Part shown: positions 8,412-16,839 of the stretch, in pieces
How positions within the stretch are numbered: position 1 is the first letter of the stretch
Layout: the number at the start of each line of letters is the position of its first letter
Assembly (NCBI GenBank): GCA_947626105.1
Contig: CANQQY010000004.1
Coordinates: 62,001-126,000, forward strand
Direction of reading: 5' to 3'
DNA length: 64,000 nucleotides
DNA from: an uncultured Clostridia bacterium
GTDB lineage: Bacteria > Bacillota > Clostridia > Christensenellales > Borkfalkiaceae
Program-made: the position numbers and the translations under genes
The notes under the pieces: generated by a model
What the model saw: only the letters and a program-made list of their open reading frames with translations
Databases searched by the model: none
Told to the model about the DNA's origin: nothing

Positions 8412-10607
8412 ATGGACCTTATCATTGTGGAATCGCCCAGCAAGGCGAAAACGATCTCAAAATATCTCAAAGGGAAGTACCGTGTGGACGCTTCGGGCGG
8501 ACATATCCGCGATCTCCCGCAAAAGACGCTCGGCGTCGCCGTCGAAAAGAACTTCGAACCCCGCTACGTCACATCTCCGGGGAAAGAGGAGACGATCAAG
8601 CGTCTCACGGAAGAGGCGAAGAAGGCGGGAAGAGTGTATCTCGCGACCGACCCCGACCGCGAAGGCGAGGCGATCTCATGGCATCTCCAAAGCGTTTTGG
8701 GACTTCCCGAAGAGGGGGAGAACAGGATCGAGTTCAACGAGATCTCTCCCCGCGCGGTCGAGCACGCCTTGAAGAACCCGCGCAGGATCAACTATAACCT
8801 CGTGGACGCACAACAGGCGAGGAGAGTGCTCGACAGGCTCGTCGGCTATAAACTTTCTCCCCTACTCAATAACAAGATCCAGAACGGGCTCTCGGCGGGA
8901 CGGGTGCAATCGGTCGCGCTCCGCCTCGTCGTGGACAGGGAGCGCGAGATCGCAGCATTCAAACCCGAAGAATATTGGACGATCTCCTGCGATCTGCAAG
9001 ACAGCGGCAAAAAGCACGCGCCTTTCCATGCCGTCCTCGAAAAGCTGAACGGAAAAAAGCTCAAAATCGGCAGCAAAGCGCAGGCGGACGCCGCTCTCGG
9101 CGCGCTTGCCGCGGGGAGCTACGCCGTCGGGGAAGTCAAAAAGACGGTCGTGCGCTCGCACGCGCCCGCGCCCTTTACGACTTCCACCCTTCAACAGGAC
9201 GCTTCCAATAAATTAGGACTTTCCGCGCCCGAGACCATGCTCATGGCGCAGCACCTCTACGAGGGCATCGACGTCGATGGAGAGGGGCACATCGCGTTCG
9301 TCACCTATATCCGTACGGACTCCACCCGCGTCTCCGAGGACGCGCAGGCGGCGGCAAGGGAATATATTGCCATGAAGTACGGCAAAGAGTATCTCCCCGC
9401 GAAGCCCAATATCTACGCTTCCAAGAAGGGGGCGCAGGACGCGCACGAGGCGATCCGCCCCATTGATCTTACGCGCACGCCCGAGGCGGTCAAAAAACTT
9501 CTCGACAAGAAGCATTTCAACGTCTATAAGCTCATTTATGAGCGTTTTATCGCTTCCCAGATGGCGGAAGCGCAGTACGACTCCATGCAGGCGGACGTCG
9601 TAAACGGAAATTATATCTTAAAGGCGAGCGGCAAGGCGCTCCGCTTTGCGGGATTCACCGCCGTCTATTCGGAGCCCAAGCAGGACGAAGAGGAGAGCAA
9701 GGGGCTCCTTCCCCCTCTCACTGCGGGCGACGCGCTCGATTGCCTTGCGGTGAAGCCCGAACAGAAATTCACAAAGCCGCCCATCCGCTATACGGACGCT
9801 TCCCTCGTCAAGGCGATGGAAGATAAGGGGATCGGGCGTCCCTCGACGTATGCTTCCATCATTTCCGTCCTGACAAAACGCAAGTATGTCGAAAAAGACG
9901 GCAAATATATGAAGCCCACCGAGGTCGCATACCGCATTACGGATATGCTCGTCCACTACTTTAAGGACATCATGGACGTCGGATTCACGGCGGGCATGGA
10001 AGAGCGGCTGGACGAGATCGAGGAGGGCGGCAAGGATTGGCATGCCATCGTCGGGGAATTTTATCCCCCCTTTGAGGAACAGCTCCGCTTTGCGGGGACG
10101 GACGGCGACGAGGTCACGGACATCCTCTGTGAAAAATGCGGCCGTCCCATGGTAAGAAAGACGGGCAAGTACGGAAAGTACCTTGCATGCAGCGGTTATC
10201 CCGCCTGCTCCAATATCATCTCGGAGACGGAGGAAGAGATCTCCTCCACGCCCTGCCCCAAGTGCGGCAGCATGATGGTGATCAAGACGGGGCGGTACGG
10301 CAAATTCCTCGCCTGCCCCAATTATCCCGCCTGCAAGTCCACGATGCCCTTCGGCGAAAAGAAGGAAGAGGACGTGCTCGAAGGCGTCTGCCCCGACTGC
10401 GGCAAGCCCACGAAGAAGCTCCGTTCCCGCACGGGAAAGCCCTACTACGGGTGCAGCGGGTATCCCGCATGCAAATTCATGAGCTGGGATATGCCCACGG
10501 GCGAGAAGTGCCCGAAGTGCGGCGGCGCGATCGTCAAAACGGCGCGCGGCGTCGTAAAATGCTCGGATAAGAGCTGCGGCTATAAGCGCGGAACGGAAAA
10601 CACATGA
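8412..10607 (+). CDS. topA: DNA topoisomerase I
   Basis: 731 residues, a type IA topoisomerase that relaxes negative supercoils. N-terminal Toprim domain (IIVESPSKAKTISKYL; ATDPDREGEAISWHL), the active-site tyrosine in YIRTDSTRVS (Tyr299), the GRPSTYASII region, and four C-terminal Cys4 zinc ribbons (CEKCGRPM..CSGYPAC, CPKCGSMM..CPNYPAC, CPDCGKPT..CSGYPAC, CPKCGGAI..CSDKSCG). An AGGAGA motif precedes the ATG at 8412. It follows dprA by 16 bases, the usual dprA-topA order of Firmicutes, and overlaps trmFO by 4 bases. Confidence 0.98.
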   Translation: MDLIIVESPSKAKTISKYLKGKYRVDASGGHIRDLPQKTLGVAVEKNFEPRYVTSPGKEETIKRLTEEAKKAGRVYLATDPDREGEAISWHLQSVLGLPEEGENRIEFNEISPRAVEHALKNPRRINYNLVDAQQARRVLDRLVGYKLSPLLNNKIQNGLSAGRVQSVALRLVVDREREIAAFKPEEYWTISCDLQDSGKKHAPFHAVLEKLNGKKLKIGSKAQADAALGALAAGSYAVGEVKKTVVRSHAPAPFTTSTLQQDASNKLGLSAPETMLMAQHLYEGIDVDGEGHIAFVTYIRTDSTRVSEDAQAAAREYIAMKYGKEYLPAKPNIYASKKGAQDAHEAIRPIDLTRTPEAVKKLLDKKHFNVYKLIYERFIASQMAEAQYDSMQADVVNGNYILKASGKALRFAGFTAVYSEPKQDEEESKGLLPPLTAGDALDCLAVKPEQKFTKPPIRYTDASLVKAMEDKGIGRPSTYASIISVLTKRKYVEKDGKYMKPTEVAYRITDMLVHYFKDIMDVGFTAGMEERLDEIEEGGKDWHAIVGEFYPPFEEQLRFAGTDGDEVTDILCEKCGRPMVRKTGKYGKYLACSGYPACSNIISETEEEISSTPCPKCGSMMVIKTGRYGKFLACPNYPACKSTMPFGEKKEEDVLEGVCPDCGKPTKKLRSRTGKPYYGCSGYPACKFMSWDMPTGEKCPKCGGAIVKTARGVVKCSDKSCGYKRGTENT

Positions 10608-11896
10608 TACGGATCGTCGGCGCGGGTCTCGCGGGGTGCGAGGCGGCGTACTTTCTCGGAACACACGGGGCGGAGGTCGAACTTATCGACATGAAGCCCC
10701 TCAAATTTTCTCCCGCCCATTCGAGCGCGGCTCTGTGCGAGCTCGTCTGCTCTAATTCCTTGAAGAGCGACGATATTTACGGCAATGCCTGCGGGCTCCT
10801 CAAAGAGGAGATGCGGCGGCTCGGCTCTGTGACGATGGCGGCGGCGGAACGGTCGCGCGTTCCTGCGGGCGGCGCGCTCGCCGTAGACAGGGAGAAGTTT
10901 TCTTCCCTCGTCACGGGGGCGTTGCGCTCGCTGAAAAGCGTGCATGTTTGCGCGGAAGAGGTCAAAGAGCTCCCCGAAGAGGGGATCGTGGCGACGGGGC
11001 CGCTCACCGCGGACGGGCTCGCGGAGAGCATCGCGCGGCGGTACGGCGGGGGACTGCACTTTTTCGACGCGTCCGCACCCATCGTCGCGGCGGACAGCGT
11101 GGATCTCTCAAAAACTTTTACGCAGGACCGGTACGGCAAGGGCGGCGGAGACTATCTCAACTGCCCCCTCACCGAAGAGGAATACGGAAAGTTTGTCTAT
11201 GAACTCGTGCACGCCGAACGGGCGGAATTGCACGAATTTGAGAAGGGGGAGATTTTCGAGGGCTGTATGCCCGTCGAAGTCATGGCGTCCCGCGGGAAGG
11301 ATACCCTGCGGTTCGGCACCTTCAAGCCCGTGGGGCTCACCCTTCCGGACGGCGCCCGCCCCTATGCCGTTCTCCAACTCAGAAAGGAAAACGAGGCGGG
11401 GACGAGCTATAATCTCGTCGGCTGTCAGACAAATTTGAAGTTCGGGGAGCAGAAGCGGGTCTTTTCGCTCATCCCCGCGCTGAAAGATGCGGAATTTTTG
11501 CGCTACGGCGTCATGCACCGCAATACATATCTCCAATCGCCCGACGTTCTGAACGCCGATTTTTCGGCAAAAGACGCGCCCCGTCTCTTTTTCGCGGGGC
11601 AGATGACGGGCGTCGAAGGCTATGTCGAAAGCGCCGCGTCGGGGCTTCTCGCGGGCGTCCATCTGTGGAGAAAGCTCGGCGGGAAGGACTCGATCGTCCC
11701 CCCTGCGGAGACGGTGCTGGGCGCGCTTTCACGGTATATCGCCGCGCCGAACCGCGATTTTCAGCCCATGAACGCCAATTACGGCGTGCTTGCGGAGGGA
11801 TTCGGGGAGATCCGCGACAAAAAGGAGAAGCGGCGGCGGCTCGCTGAACGCTCTCTTGAAAGGATCGAACGGTGGAAAGCGGAACTCGGACTCTGA
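10604..11896 (+). CDS. trmFO: Methylenetetrahydrofolate-tRNA-(uracil-5-)-methyltransferase TrmFO
   Basis: 430 residues. Begins with an FAD-binding Rossmann motif (IRIVGAGLAGCEAAYFLG) and contains the TrmFO signatures ELVCSNSLKSD, TGPLTADGLAESI, FFDASAPIVAADS, YLNCPLTEEEY and the FFAGQMTGVEGYVESAASG block. The enzyme makes m5U54 in tRNA using methylene-THF and FADH2, a typical Firmicutes alternative to SAM-dependent TrmA. ATGA overlap with topA suggests coupling. The topA-trmFO-hslV-hslU order resembles the Bacillus order, but xerC, which normally lies between, is missing. Confidence 0.97.
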   Translation: MIRIVGAGLAGCEAAYFLGTHGAEVELIDMKPLKFSPAHSSAALCELVCSNSLKSDDIYGNACGLLKEEMRRLGSVTMAAAERSRVPAGGALAVDREKFSSLVTGALRSLKSVHVCAEEVKELPEEGIVATGPLTADGLAESIARRYGGGLHFFDASAPIVAADSVDLSKTFTQDRYGKGGGDYLNCPLTEEEYGKFVYELVHAERAELHEFEKGEIFEGCMPVEVMASRGKDTLRFGTFKPVGLTLPDGARPYAVLQLRKENEAGTSYNLVGCQTNLKFGEQKRVFSLIPALKDAEFLRYGVMHRNTYLQSPDVLNADFSAKDAPRLFFAGQMTGVEGYVESAASGLLAGVHLWRKLGGKDSIVPPAETVLGALSRYIAAPNRDFQPMNANYGVLAEGFGEIRDKKEKRRRLAERSLERIERWKAELGL

Positions 11897-11960
11897 TCTG
11901 TGTTTCAAGCCCGAAGAAATCGGGTAAAAAAGAGTAGAAATTTTTTTACGGGGAGTATTT

Positions 11961-12494
11961 ATGGAATTTCGGGGAACGACGATCTGCGCCGTCAAACGGG
12001 ACGGCGTGACTGCGATCGCAGGGGACGGACAGGTCACCATGGGCGAGAGCGTGATATTCAAGAACACGGCGGTCAAGGTGAGAAGGATCTACGGCGGCAA
12101 GGTCATTTTGGGCTTTGCGGGCAGCGTGACGGACGCCTTCTCCCTCTCCGAGCGGTTCGAGGGCATGCTCAACAAATTTGCGGGCAATCTGATGCGCTCG
12201 GCGGTCGAGCTCGCCGACCTTTGGAGAAGCGATAAGATCGGCAGAAGGCTGGACGCGATGATGATCACCGCGGACAAAGATACTTTGCTCATCCTTTCGG
12301 GCACGGGGGAAGTCATCGAGCCCGACGAGGGCGTCTGCGCCATCGGCAGCGGCGGGAATTACGCGCTCGCCGCCGCCCGTGCGCTCGTGCAGAACACCGA
12401 TTTTTCCGCCGAGGAGATCGCACGGAAATCGCTCCGTATCGCCTCGGAGATCTGCGTGTTTACCAACGATCACATTATCTGCGAAACGGTTTGA
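11961..12494 (+). CDS. hslV: ATP-dependent protease subunit HslV (ClpQ)
   Basis: 177 residues. The proteolytic chamber subunit of HslUV. The sequence begins [15 protein letters not shown]; by analogy with family members the catalytic residue is the Thr after Gly (Thr6), exposed by removal of a five-residue propeptide. GDGQVTMG, the [16 protein letters not shown] block and [15 protein letters not shown] are conserved. GGGGAG precedes the ATG. Its partner hslU normally follows within a few bases, but here a 614-bp repeat-filled gap separates them. Confidence 0.97.
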   Translation: MEFRGTTICAVKRDGVTAIAGDGQVTMGESVIFKNTAVKVRRIYGGKVILGFAGSVTDAFSLSERFEGMLNKFAGNLMRSAVELADLWRSDKIGRRLDAMMITADKDTLLILSGTGEVIEPDEGVCAIGSGGNYALAAARALVQNTDFSAEEIARKSLRIASEICVFTNDHIICETV

Positions 12495-12921
12495 GCGCGG
12501 ATTTCCTTCGCAATGCTTTGTCGCGCTTGCGCACTCCTCGGTCACGTACGCCAAAGTACGCTCCCGTCGTCGTTTACGCGCGCTCCTTGCCTTGCTCGCA
12601 ACTCCACGCTCAAACTTCGGTTTTAATTAAGCGCGGATTTCCTTCGCGAGGCTCTGTCGCGCTTGCGCACTCTTCGGCCACGTACGCCAAAGTACGCTCC
12701 CGTCGTCGTTTACGCGCGCTCCTTGCCTTGCTTGCAACTCCACGCTCAAACTTCGGTTTTAATTAAGCGCGGATTTCCTTCGCAATGCTCTGTCGCGCTT
12801 GCGCGCTCCTCGGTCACGTACGCCAAAGTACGCTCCCGTCGTCGTTTACGCGCGCTCCTTGCCTTGCTCGCAACTCCACGCTCAAACTTCGGTTTTAATT
12901 AAGCGCGGATTTCCTTCGCAA
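12494..12921 (+). repeat. 136-bp tandem repeat array (three full copies plus a 20-bp stub)
   Basis: Units start at 12494, 12630 and 12766, with a partial unit from 12902. Each begins AGCGCGGATTTCCTTCGC, contains GTACGCCAAAGTACGC and GTCGTTTACGCGCGCTCC, and ends CTCAAACTTCGGTTTTAATT. Copies differ at only a few positions. The period of 136 is not a multiple of three, so reading frames shift between units; the short open frames there share a peptide only because each restarts at the same place. The first unit overlaps the hslV stop codon. Confidence 0.92.
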
Positions 12922-12965
12922 GTCGTTCCATGCGTTATGGTGAGCCACGTCGAACCATCACCGTA

Positions 12966-13077
12966 GCCACTCGGCTCCCCTCGTAGGGGAGCTGGCGCGC
13001 TGTCCTTGCGCGACTGAGGGGTTTTGAAAACCCTATCCCCCGCTGCGCGGGTACTTCCCCTAAGAGGGGAAGCAAGA
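12966..13077. repeat. Family A palindrome before hslU
   Basis: GGCTCCCCTCGTAGGGGAGC, a GCGCGCTGTCCTTGCGCG hairpin, GACTGAGGGGTTTTGAAAAC and ACTTCCCCTAAGAGGGGAAG in series. A half B element with an uninterrupted GTTATGGTGAGCCACGTCG lies just upstream (12933-12958). Confidence 0.8.
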
Positions 13078-13108
13078 TGGATTTATTTATCATCAAATAG
13101 GAGATAGT

Positions 13109-14416
13109 ATGAATTTATCACCGAAACAGATCGTAAACGAACTCAATAAGCATATCATCGGGCAGGATGAGGCGAAGAAAGCGGTCGCCATCGCCCTGCG
13201 CAACCGCTACCGCCGCGCGCAGCTCTCGCAGGAACTTCGCGATGAGATCACCCCGAAAAACATCATCATGAAGGGTCCCACGGGCGTGGGAAAGACGGAG
13301 ATCGCACGCCGTCTCGCAAAACTCGTCAAGGCGCCGTTCGTCAAGGTGGAAGCGACGAAATACACCGAAGTCGGTTACGTCGGGAAGGACGTCGAGGGCA
13401 TGGTGCGCGATCTCGTGGAATGCGCCTACCGCCTCGTCAAGGATGAAAAATCCGCGGAAGTTCGCCTGAAAGCGACGGACGCCGCCGAAAAAAAGATGGT
13501 CAAGCTCCTCGCCGAGCTCAAAAAGAACGACCGCGGGGAGACCGCCCGCGAAGTGTTCGAGGACAATCTCTTGCAGTCTCTCCGCAAGGGCGTGTACGAC
13601 GGCCTCGTCATCGAGGCGGACGTTAAGGACGAGCCCAAGAGCATGGAGCTCATGCCCGGGGGAGCCGCGATCAACCTCGGCTCCATTTTCGGCGAAATGC
13701 TCCCGTCGAGGCGCAAACGCCGCAAACTCACGGTAAAAGAGGCGATGGAGCTCTTTATCGCCGAGGAGAGCGATAAGCTCATCGACGAGGACGCCGTCAA
13801 AGAGGAAGCGCTCCGCCGTGCGGAGAACGACGGCATCATCTTTATCGACGAAATAGATAAGATCGCGGGGAAGGAGAATACAGGCGGCGTGGATGTGAGC
13901 CGCGAAGGGGTGCAGAGGGACATTCTGCCCATCGTCGAGGGGACGACCGTTATGACGAAGTACGGCGCGGTCAAGACGGATTATATGCTCTTTATCGCGG
14001 CAGGCGCGTTCCATGTCTCCCGCGTCGAGGATCTGATCCCCGAACTTCAAGGCCGTTTTCCCGTCTCGGTGGAGTTGAAATCGCTCACGAAAGAGGATTT
14101 CGTGCAGATTTTGACGAATACGGAACATTCCCTGACCCAACAGTACGCCGTCCTTCTCGCCGTGGACAACATTGATCTGAAATTTACGCCCGACGCGATC
14201 GAGGCGATCGCGGAGATCTCCGAAGAGATCAATCTGACGAGCGAGGACATCGGCGCAAGAAGATTGCACACGGTGATGGAGTATCTTTTGGAGGACATCT
14301 CGTTCAACGCGGGCGGCGATTATCCCGTCGTCCCGGTCGAGATCGACCGCGGCTACGTCGAAGAACACCTCAAAAACATGACGAGCGACAGGAATTTGAA
14401 GAAATACGTGCTGTAA
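13109..14416 (+). CDS. hslU: ATP-dependent protease ATPase subunit HslU (ClpY)
   Basis: 435 residues. AAA+ unfoldase that feeds substrates into HslV. N-terminal LSPKQIVNELNKHIIGQDEAK, Walker A GPTGVGKTEIARR (near residue 55), the VEATKYTEVGYVGKDVE pore segment, Walker B IIFIDEIDKI, the sensor LQGRFPVSVEL, and the C-terminal tail SDRNLKKYVL that inserts into HslV. An intermediate (I) domain lies at about 115-235. The ATG at 13109 has TAGGAGAT before it. Because of the upstream repeats it may need its own promoter; I see no clear -35/-10 pair in the gap. Confidence 0.97.
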   Translation: MNLSPKQIVNELNKHIIGQDEAKKAVAIALRNRYRRAQLSQELRDEITPKNIIMKGPTGVGKTEIARRLAKLVKAPFVKVEATKYTEVGYVGKDVEGMVRDLVECAYRLVKDEKSAEVRLKATDAAEKKMVKLLAELKKNDRGETAREVFEDNLLQSLRKGVYDGLVIEADVKDEPKSMELMPGGAAINLGSIFGEMLPSRRKRRKLTVKEAMELFIAEESDKLIDEDAVKEEALRRAENDGIIFIDEIDKIAGKENTGGVDVSREGVQRDILPIVEGTTVMTKYGAVKTDYMLFIAAGAFHVSRVEDLIPELQGRFPVSVELKSLTKEDFVQILTNTEHSLTQQYAVLLAVDNIDLKFTPDAIEAIAEISEEINLTSEDIGARRLHTVMEYLLEDISFNAGGDYPVVPVEIDRGYVEEHLKNMTSDRNLKKYVL

Positions 14417-14436
14417 GATAGTTCGCGCGATTGACC

Positions 14437-14492
14437 CCTCTCGGCGCCCCTCTTAGGGGAGCTGTCACGCGTCTTTGCGTGACTGAGGGTTT
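14437..14492. repeat. Short family A palindrome between hslU and hisS
   Basis: GGCGCCCCTCTTAGGGGAGC followed by GTCACGCGTCTTTGCGTGAC and TGAGGG. It lies where a terminator or T-box could be expected; no T-box core was seen. Confidence 0.75.
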
Positions 14493-14530
14493 CCTCGTCA
14501 AAACAAAACCCGAAACCGTAAGGAGATATC

Positions 14531-15787
14531 ATGATCAACATTCCCAAGGGAACCAAGGACGCGTTGCCGTCCGAGATCTATAAGTGGCACTACATAGAGG
14601 AGTGCGCAAAGAGGACTGCGGAAAGATACGGCTTCCGCGAGATCCGCACGCCCGTCTTTGAACATACCGAGCTTTTTTCCCGCGGCGTAGGGGACACGAC
14701 CGACGTCGTACAGAAGGAGATGTACACCTTTCTCGACAAGGGAAACCGCTCTGTGACTCTCCGCCCCGAGGGCACGGCGGGGGTCGCGCGCGCCTTCATC
14801 GAAAACGGCTTGCAGGGGGGCGTCATGCCCTTTAAGGCGTACTACCTCATCTCCGCGTTCCGCTACGAGCGGCCGCAGGCGGGGAGACTCCGCGAATTCC
14901 ACCAATTCGGCGCGGAGCTCTACGGTGCGGAAGGGGCGGCCGCGGACGCCGAGGCGATCGCCTTTGCCGACCGCTTTCTCCGTGAGATCGGCGTGGGGGA
15001 GGCGGCAGAGCTTCACATCAATTCCATCGGCTGTCCCGCTTGCCGCGCAAAGTATCAGGAAGCGCTCCGCGACTACTTCCGTCCCCATCTTGGGGACATG
15101 TGCCCCGATTGCAACAGCCGTTTTTTGAAAAATCCCATGCGCATGATCGATTGCAAGGAAGAGGGCTGTAAAAAATACACCCGCTCTGCGCCGCGCATGC
15201 TCGACTATCTCTGCGAGGAGTGCAGGGCGCATTTCGAAGAGCTCAAAGCCCTGCTCGACGGCGCGGGGATCGCCTATGAAGTGGACCCGTCTATCGTCCG
15301 GGGGCTCGATTATTACAGCCGTACCGTCTTTGAATTCACGAGCGACGCCCTCGGCGCGCAGAGCACGGTGCTCGGCGGGGGGAGATACGATACCCTCCTC
15401 GTCCAGCTCGGCGCAAAGCCCACGCCCGCCGTCGGGTTTGCCGCGGGGCTCGAACGGCTCATCATGCTGCTCGACGCCTTGCAGACGCCCATTTCCGAGC
15501 AAAAGCCCGATTGCTATCTTCTCGGCATGGACGAAGCCTCTCGCCGCAAGGCGTTTCTGCTTGCGGAGAAGCTCAGGGAGAAGGGGATCGCCTGCGAGAC
15601 CGATCTCATGGGGCGTTCCCTGAAAGCGCAGTTCAAATATGCGGACAAGCTCGGCGTGAGGTTCGTCGCCGTCATCGGCGAGAGCGAACTTGCCGAAAAT
15701 GCGGCGGAGGTCAAGGACATGGTGGCCTCATCTTCCGTCAGAGTAAAATTCGACGAGATCGCACAGTATATCAAAGGAGGGATGTGA
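14531..15787 (+). CDS. hisS: Histidine-tRNA ligase
   Basis: 418 residues. Class II synthetase with motif 1 region (GFREIRTPVFEHTELF), motif 2 (YYLISAFRYERPQAGRLREFHQFGAELYG), the histidine-binding LVRGLDYYSRTVFEF-like block (SIVRGLDYYSRTVFEF), motif 3 (AVGFAAGLERLIMLL) and a C-terminal anticodon-binding domain ending at residue 418. AAGGAGAT precedes the ATG. The thioredoxin gene begins one base after its stop. Confidence 0.98.
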   Translation: MINIPKGTKDALPSEIYKWHYIEECAKRTAERYGFREIRTPVFEHTELFSRGVGDTTDVVQKEMYTFLDKGNRSVTLRPEGTAGVARAFIENGLQGGVMPFKAYYLISAFRYERPQAGRLREFHQFGAELYGAEGAAADAEAIAFADRFLREIGVGEAAELHINSIGCPACRAKYQEALRDYFRPHLGDMCPDCNSRFLKNPMRMIDCKEEGCKKYTRSAPRMLDYLCEECRAHFEELKALLDGAGIAYEVDPSIVRGLDYYSRTVFEFTSDALGAQSTVLGGGRYDTLLVQLGAKPTPAVGFAAGLERLIMLLDALQTPISEQKPDCYLLGMDEASRRKAFLLAEKLREKGIACETDLMGRSLKAQFKYADKLGVRFVAVIGESELAENAAEVKDMVASSSVRVKFDEIAQYIKGGM

Positions 15788-15788
15788 T

Positions 15789-16103
15789 ATGGTCAAGGAA
15801 ATGAGCGGACGGGAGCTCGACGAGCTCGTGTCGCAAAAGAAAACGGTCGTCTGCGACTTTTGGGCGAGCTGGTGCGGCCCCTGCCGCATGCTCTCCCCCG
15901 TGATGGAGACATTGAGCGAGGAATTTAAGGAGAGAGCAGAGTTCGTCAAGGTGAACGTGGACGACAACGGCGATCTCGCGGCGTCGCTCGGGATCTTCTC
16001 CATTCCCGACGTATATATCTTCGCAGACGGCGAAGTCAAGACGCACAACCTCGGGTTCCTTCCCGAGGACGCCATGCGGGAATTTTTGGAAGAAAATCTG
16101 TAA
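15789..16103 (+). CDS. trxA: Thioredoxin
   Basis: 104 residues, a complete single thioredoxin domain without signal peptide, so cytoplasmic. Active site WCGPC in DFWASWCGPCRML, the cis-proline in FSIPDVYIF, and a C-terminal helix ending EFLEENL. It starts one base after the hisS stop with the AGGAGG ribosome-binding site inside the hisS end, so it is co-transcribed. The cis-proline is preceded by Ile instead of the usual Thr. A terminator follows. Confidence 0.93.
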   Translation: MVKEMSGRELDELVSQKKTVVCDFWASWCGPCRMLSPVMETLSEEFKERAEFVKVNVDDNGDLAASLGIFSIPDVYIFADGEVKTHNLGFLPEDAMREFLEENL

Positions 16104-16110
16104 CGAAAAA

Positions 16111-16146
16111 AAGGGGCTGCCTCGAACGCAGCCTCTTTTTTGTTTT
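16111..16146 (+). terminator. Terminator after the hisS-trxA unit
   Basis: GGGGCTGC and GCAGCCTC pair (one G-U type mismatch) around CTCGAAC, followed by a T-rich tract. Confidence 0.85.
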
Positions 16147-16412
16147 TTCGGGGAAAAACCCTATCCCCCTTGCTTCCCCTCGTAGGGGAAGTACCCGCGC
16201 ATTCTACTCTTGCTTCCCCTTATAGGGAAAGTATCCACGCAGCCCCCACTTGCTGCCCCTTCTAGGGGAAGTCCCCGAACGTAGTGAGGGGAAAGGGGTT
16301 TTGGAAACCCCTCAGTCACTACGTTCGTGACAGCTCCCCTGGAAGGGGCGCCGAGATGCCCACCTTAGTCACCTGCGGTGACAGCTCCCCTGAGAGGGGC
16401 GCCGAGAAAACC
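16147..16412. repeat. Cluster of family A palindromes
   Basis: At least five A-type modules in series, both orientations: CTTGCTTCCCCTCGTAGGGG, CTTCCCCTTATAGGGAAAG, CTGCCCCTTCTAGGGGAAG, AGCTCCCCTGGAAGGGGCGC and AGCTCCCCTGAGAGGGGCGC, with interspersed GTCACTACGTTCGTGAC and GTCACCTGCGGTGAC hairpins. It marks the left border of the restriction-modification island. Confidence 0.85.
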
Positions 16413-16418
16413 TCAAGG

Positions 16419-16709
16419 TCATAGACTATTCAAAAAACGATTCAAAAGTTCTTTTTGTTCGGGAGTGAGCTCCGCAAGACGGTCTGTTCCTTGCGGGGGC
16501 TCTTTTTTTGTGGAGAAAAATTCCTCGATCGTGATCCCCAAGCCCCAGCAGATATGGTCGAGATATTCTATCGTAGGACTTTTTTCGCCGCGCTCCAGTT
16601 GATAAATATAGGTGGGCGAAACGCCTGCCAAATTCGCAAGCGCATTCTGCTTCAACTTTCTTTCTTCTCTCAATTCACGGATCCGTTTTGCAACTTCTTC
16701 GCGTTCCAT
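16419..16709 (-). CDS. XRE-family helix-turn-helix regulator of the R-M island
   Basis: 96 residues from the ATG at 16709, which is preceded on the minus strand by GAGG at a suitable distance; a TTG four codons upstream has none. Residues 4-65 form a Cro/C1-type HTH: VAKRIRELREERKLKQNALA, then LAGVSPTYIYQLERGEKSPT and LDHICWGLGITIEEFF. The tail is charged. It is divergent from the methyltransferase gene and resembles the controller (C) proteins of type II R-M systems, although those are usually about 80 residues. I infer that it binds the repeats in the shared 130-bp control region. Confidence 0.88.
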   Translation of the reverse strand: MEREEVAKRIRELREERKLKQNALANLAGVSPTYIYQLERGEKSPTIEYLDHICWGLGITIEEFFSTKKEPPQGTDRLAELTPEQKELLNRFLNSL

Positions 16710-16766
16710 ATACGGCCTCAAATAGAAACTTTAGTTATAGTTTATTTGCCTTTTCCCTTTGATAAT

Positions 16767-16807
16767 AAAACTATCGTATTGACAAATTAAAACTATCGTG
16801 TTATAAT
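16767..16807 (+). promoter_or_regulatory. Promoter and probable operators of the methyltransferase gene
   Basis: TTGACA (16779-16784), 17-base spacer, TATAAT (16802-16807). Two direct repeats AAAACTATCGTRTT lie at 16767-16780 and 16789-16802, 22 bases apart: the first touches the -35, the second fills the spacer and touches the -10. A related inverted sequence AAACTTTAGTTATAGTTT lies at 16726-16743 toward the regulator gene. The placement fits repression by the XRE protein. Confidence 0.7.
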
Positions 16808-16839
16808 TTTTACACTATAATTTATGACATGAGGAAAAA

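Noticed and set aside
12491..12902. Three short open frames ending in a shared peptide (LLALLATPRSNFGFN)
   Set aside because: They are produced by the 136-bp tandem units; the frame changes from unit to unit and there is no ribosome-binding site.
12494..12921. Possible CRISPR array
   Set aside because: The units are contiguous identical 136-bp tandem repeats without unique spacers, and no cas genes are nearby.
14417..14530. T-box riboswitch before hisS
   Set aside because: No T-box sequence (TGGnACCGCG) or specifier stem; the gap is occupied by a family A palindrome.
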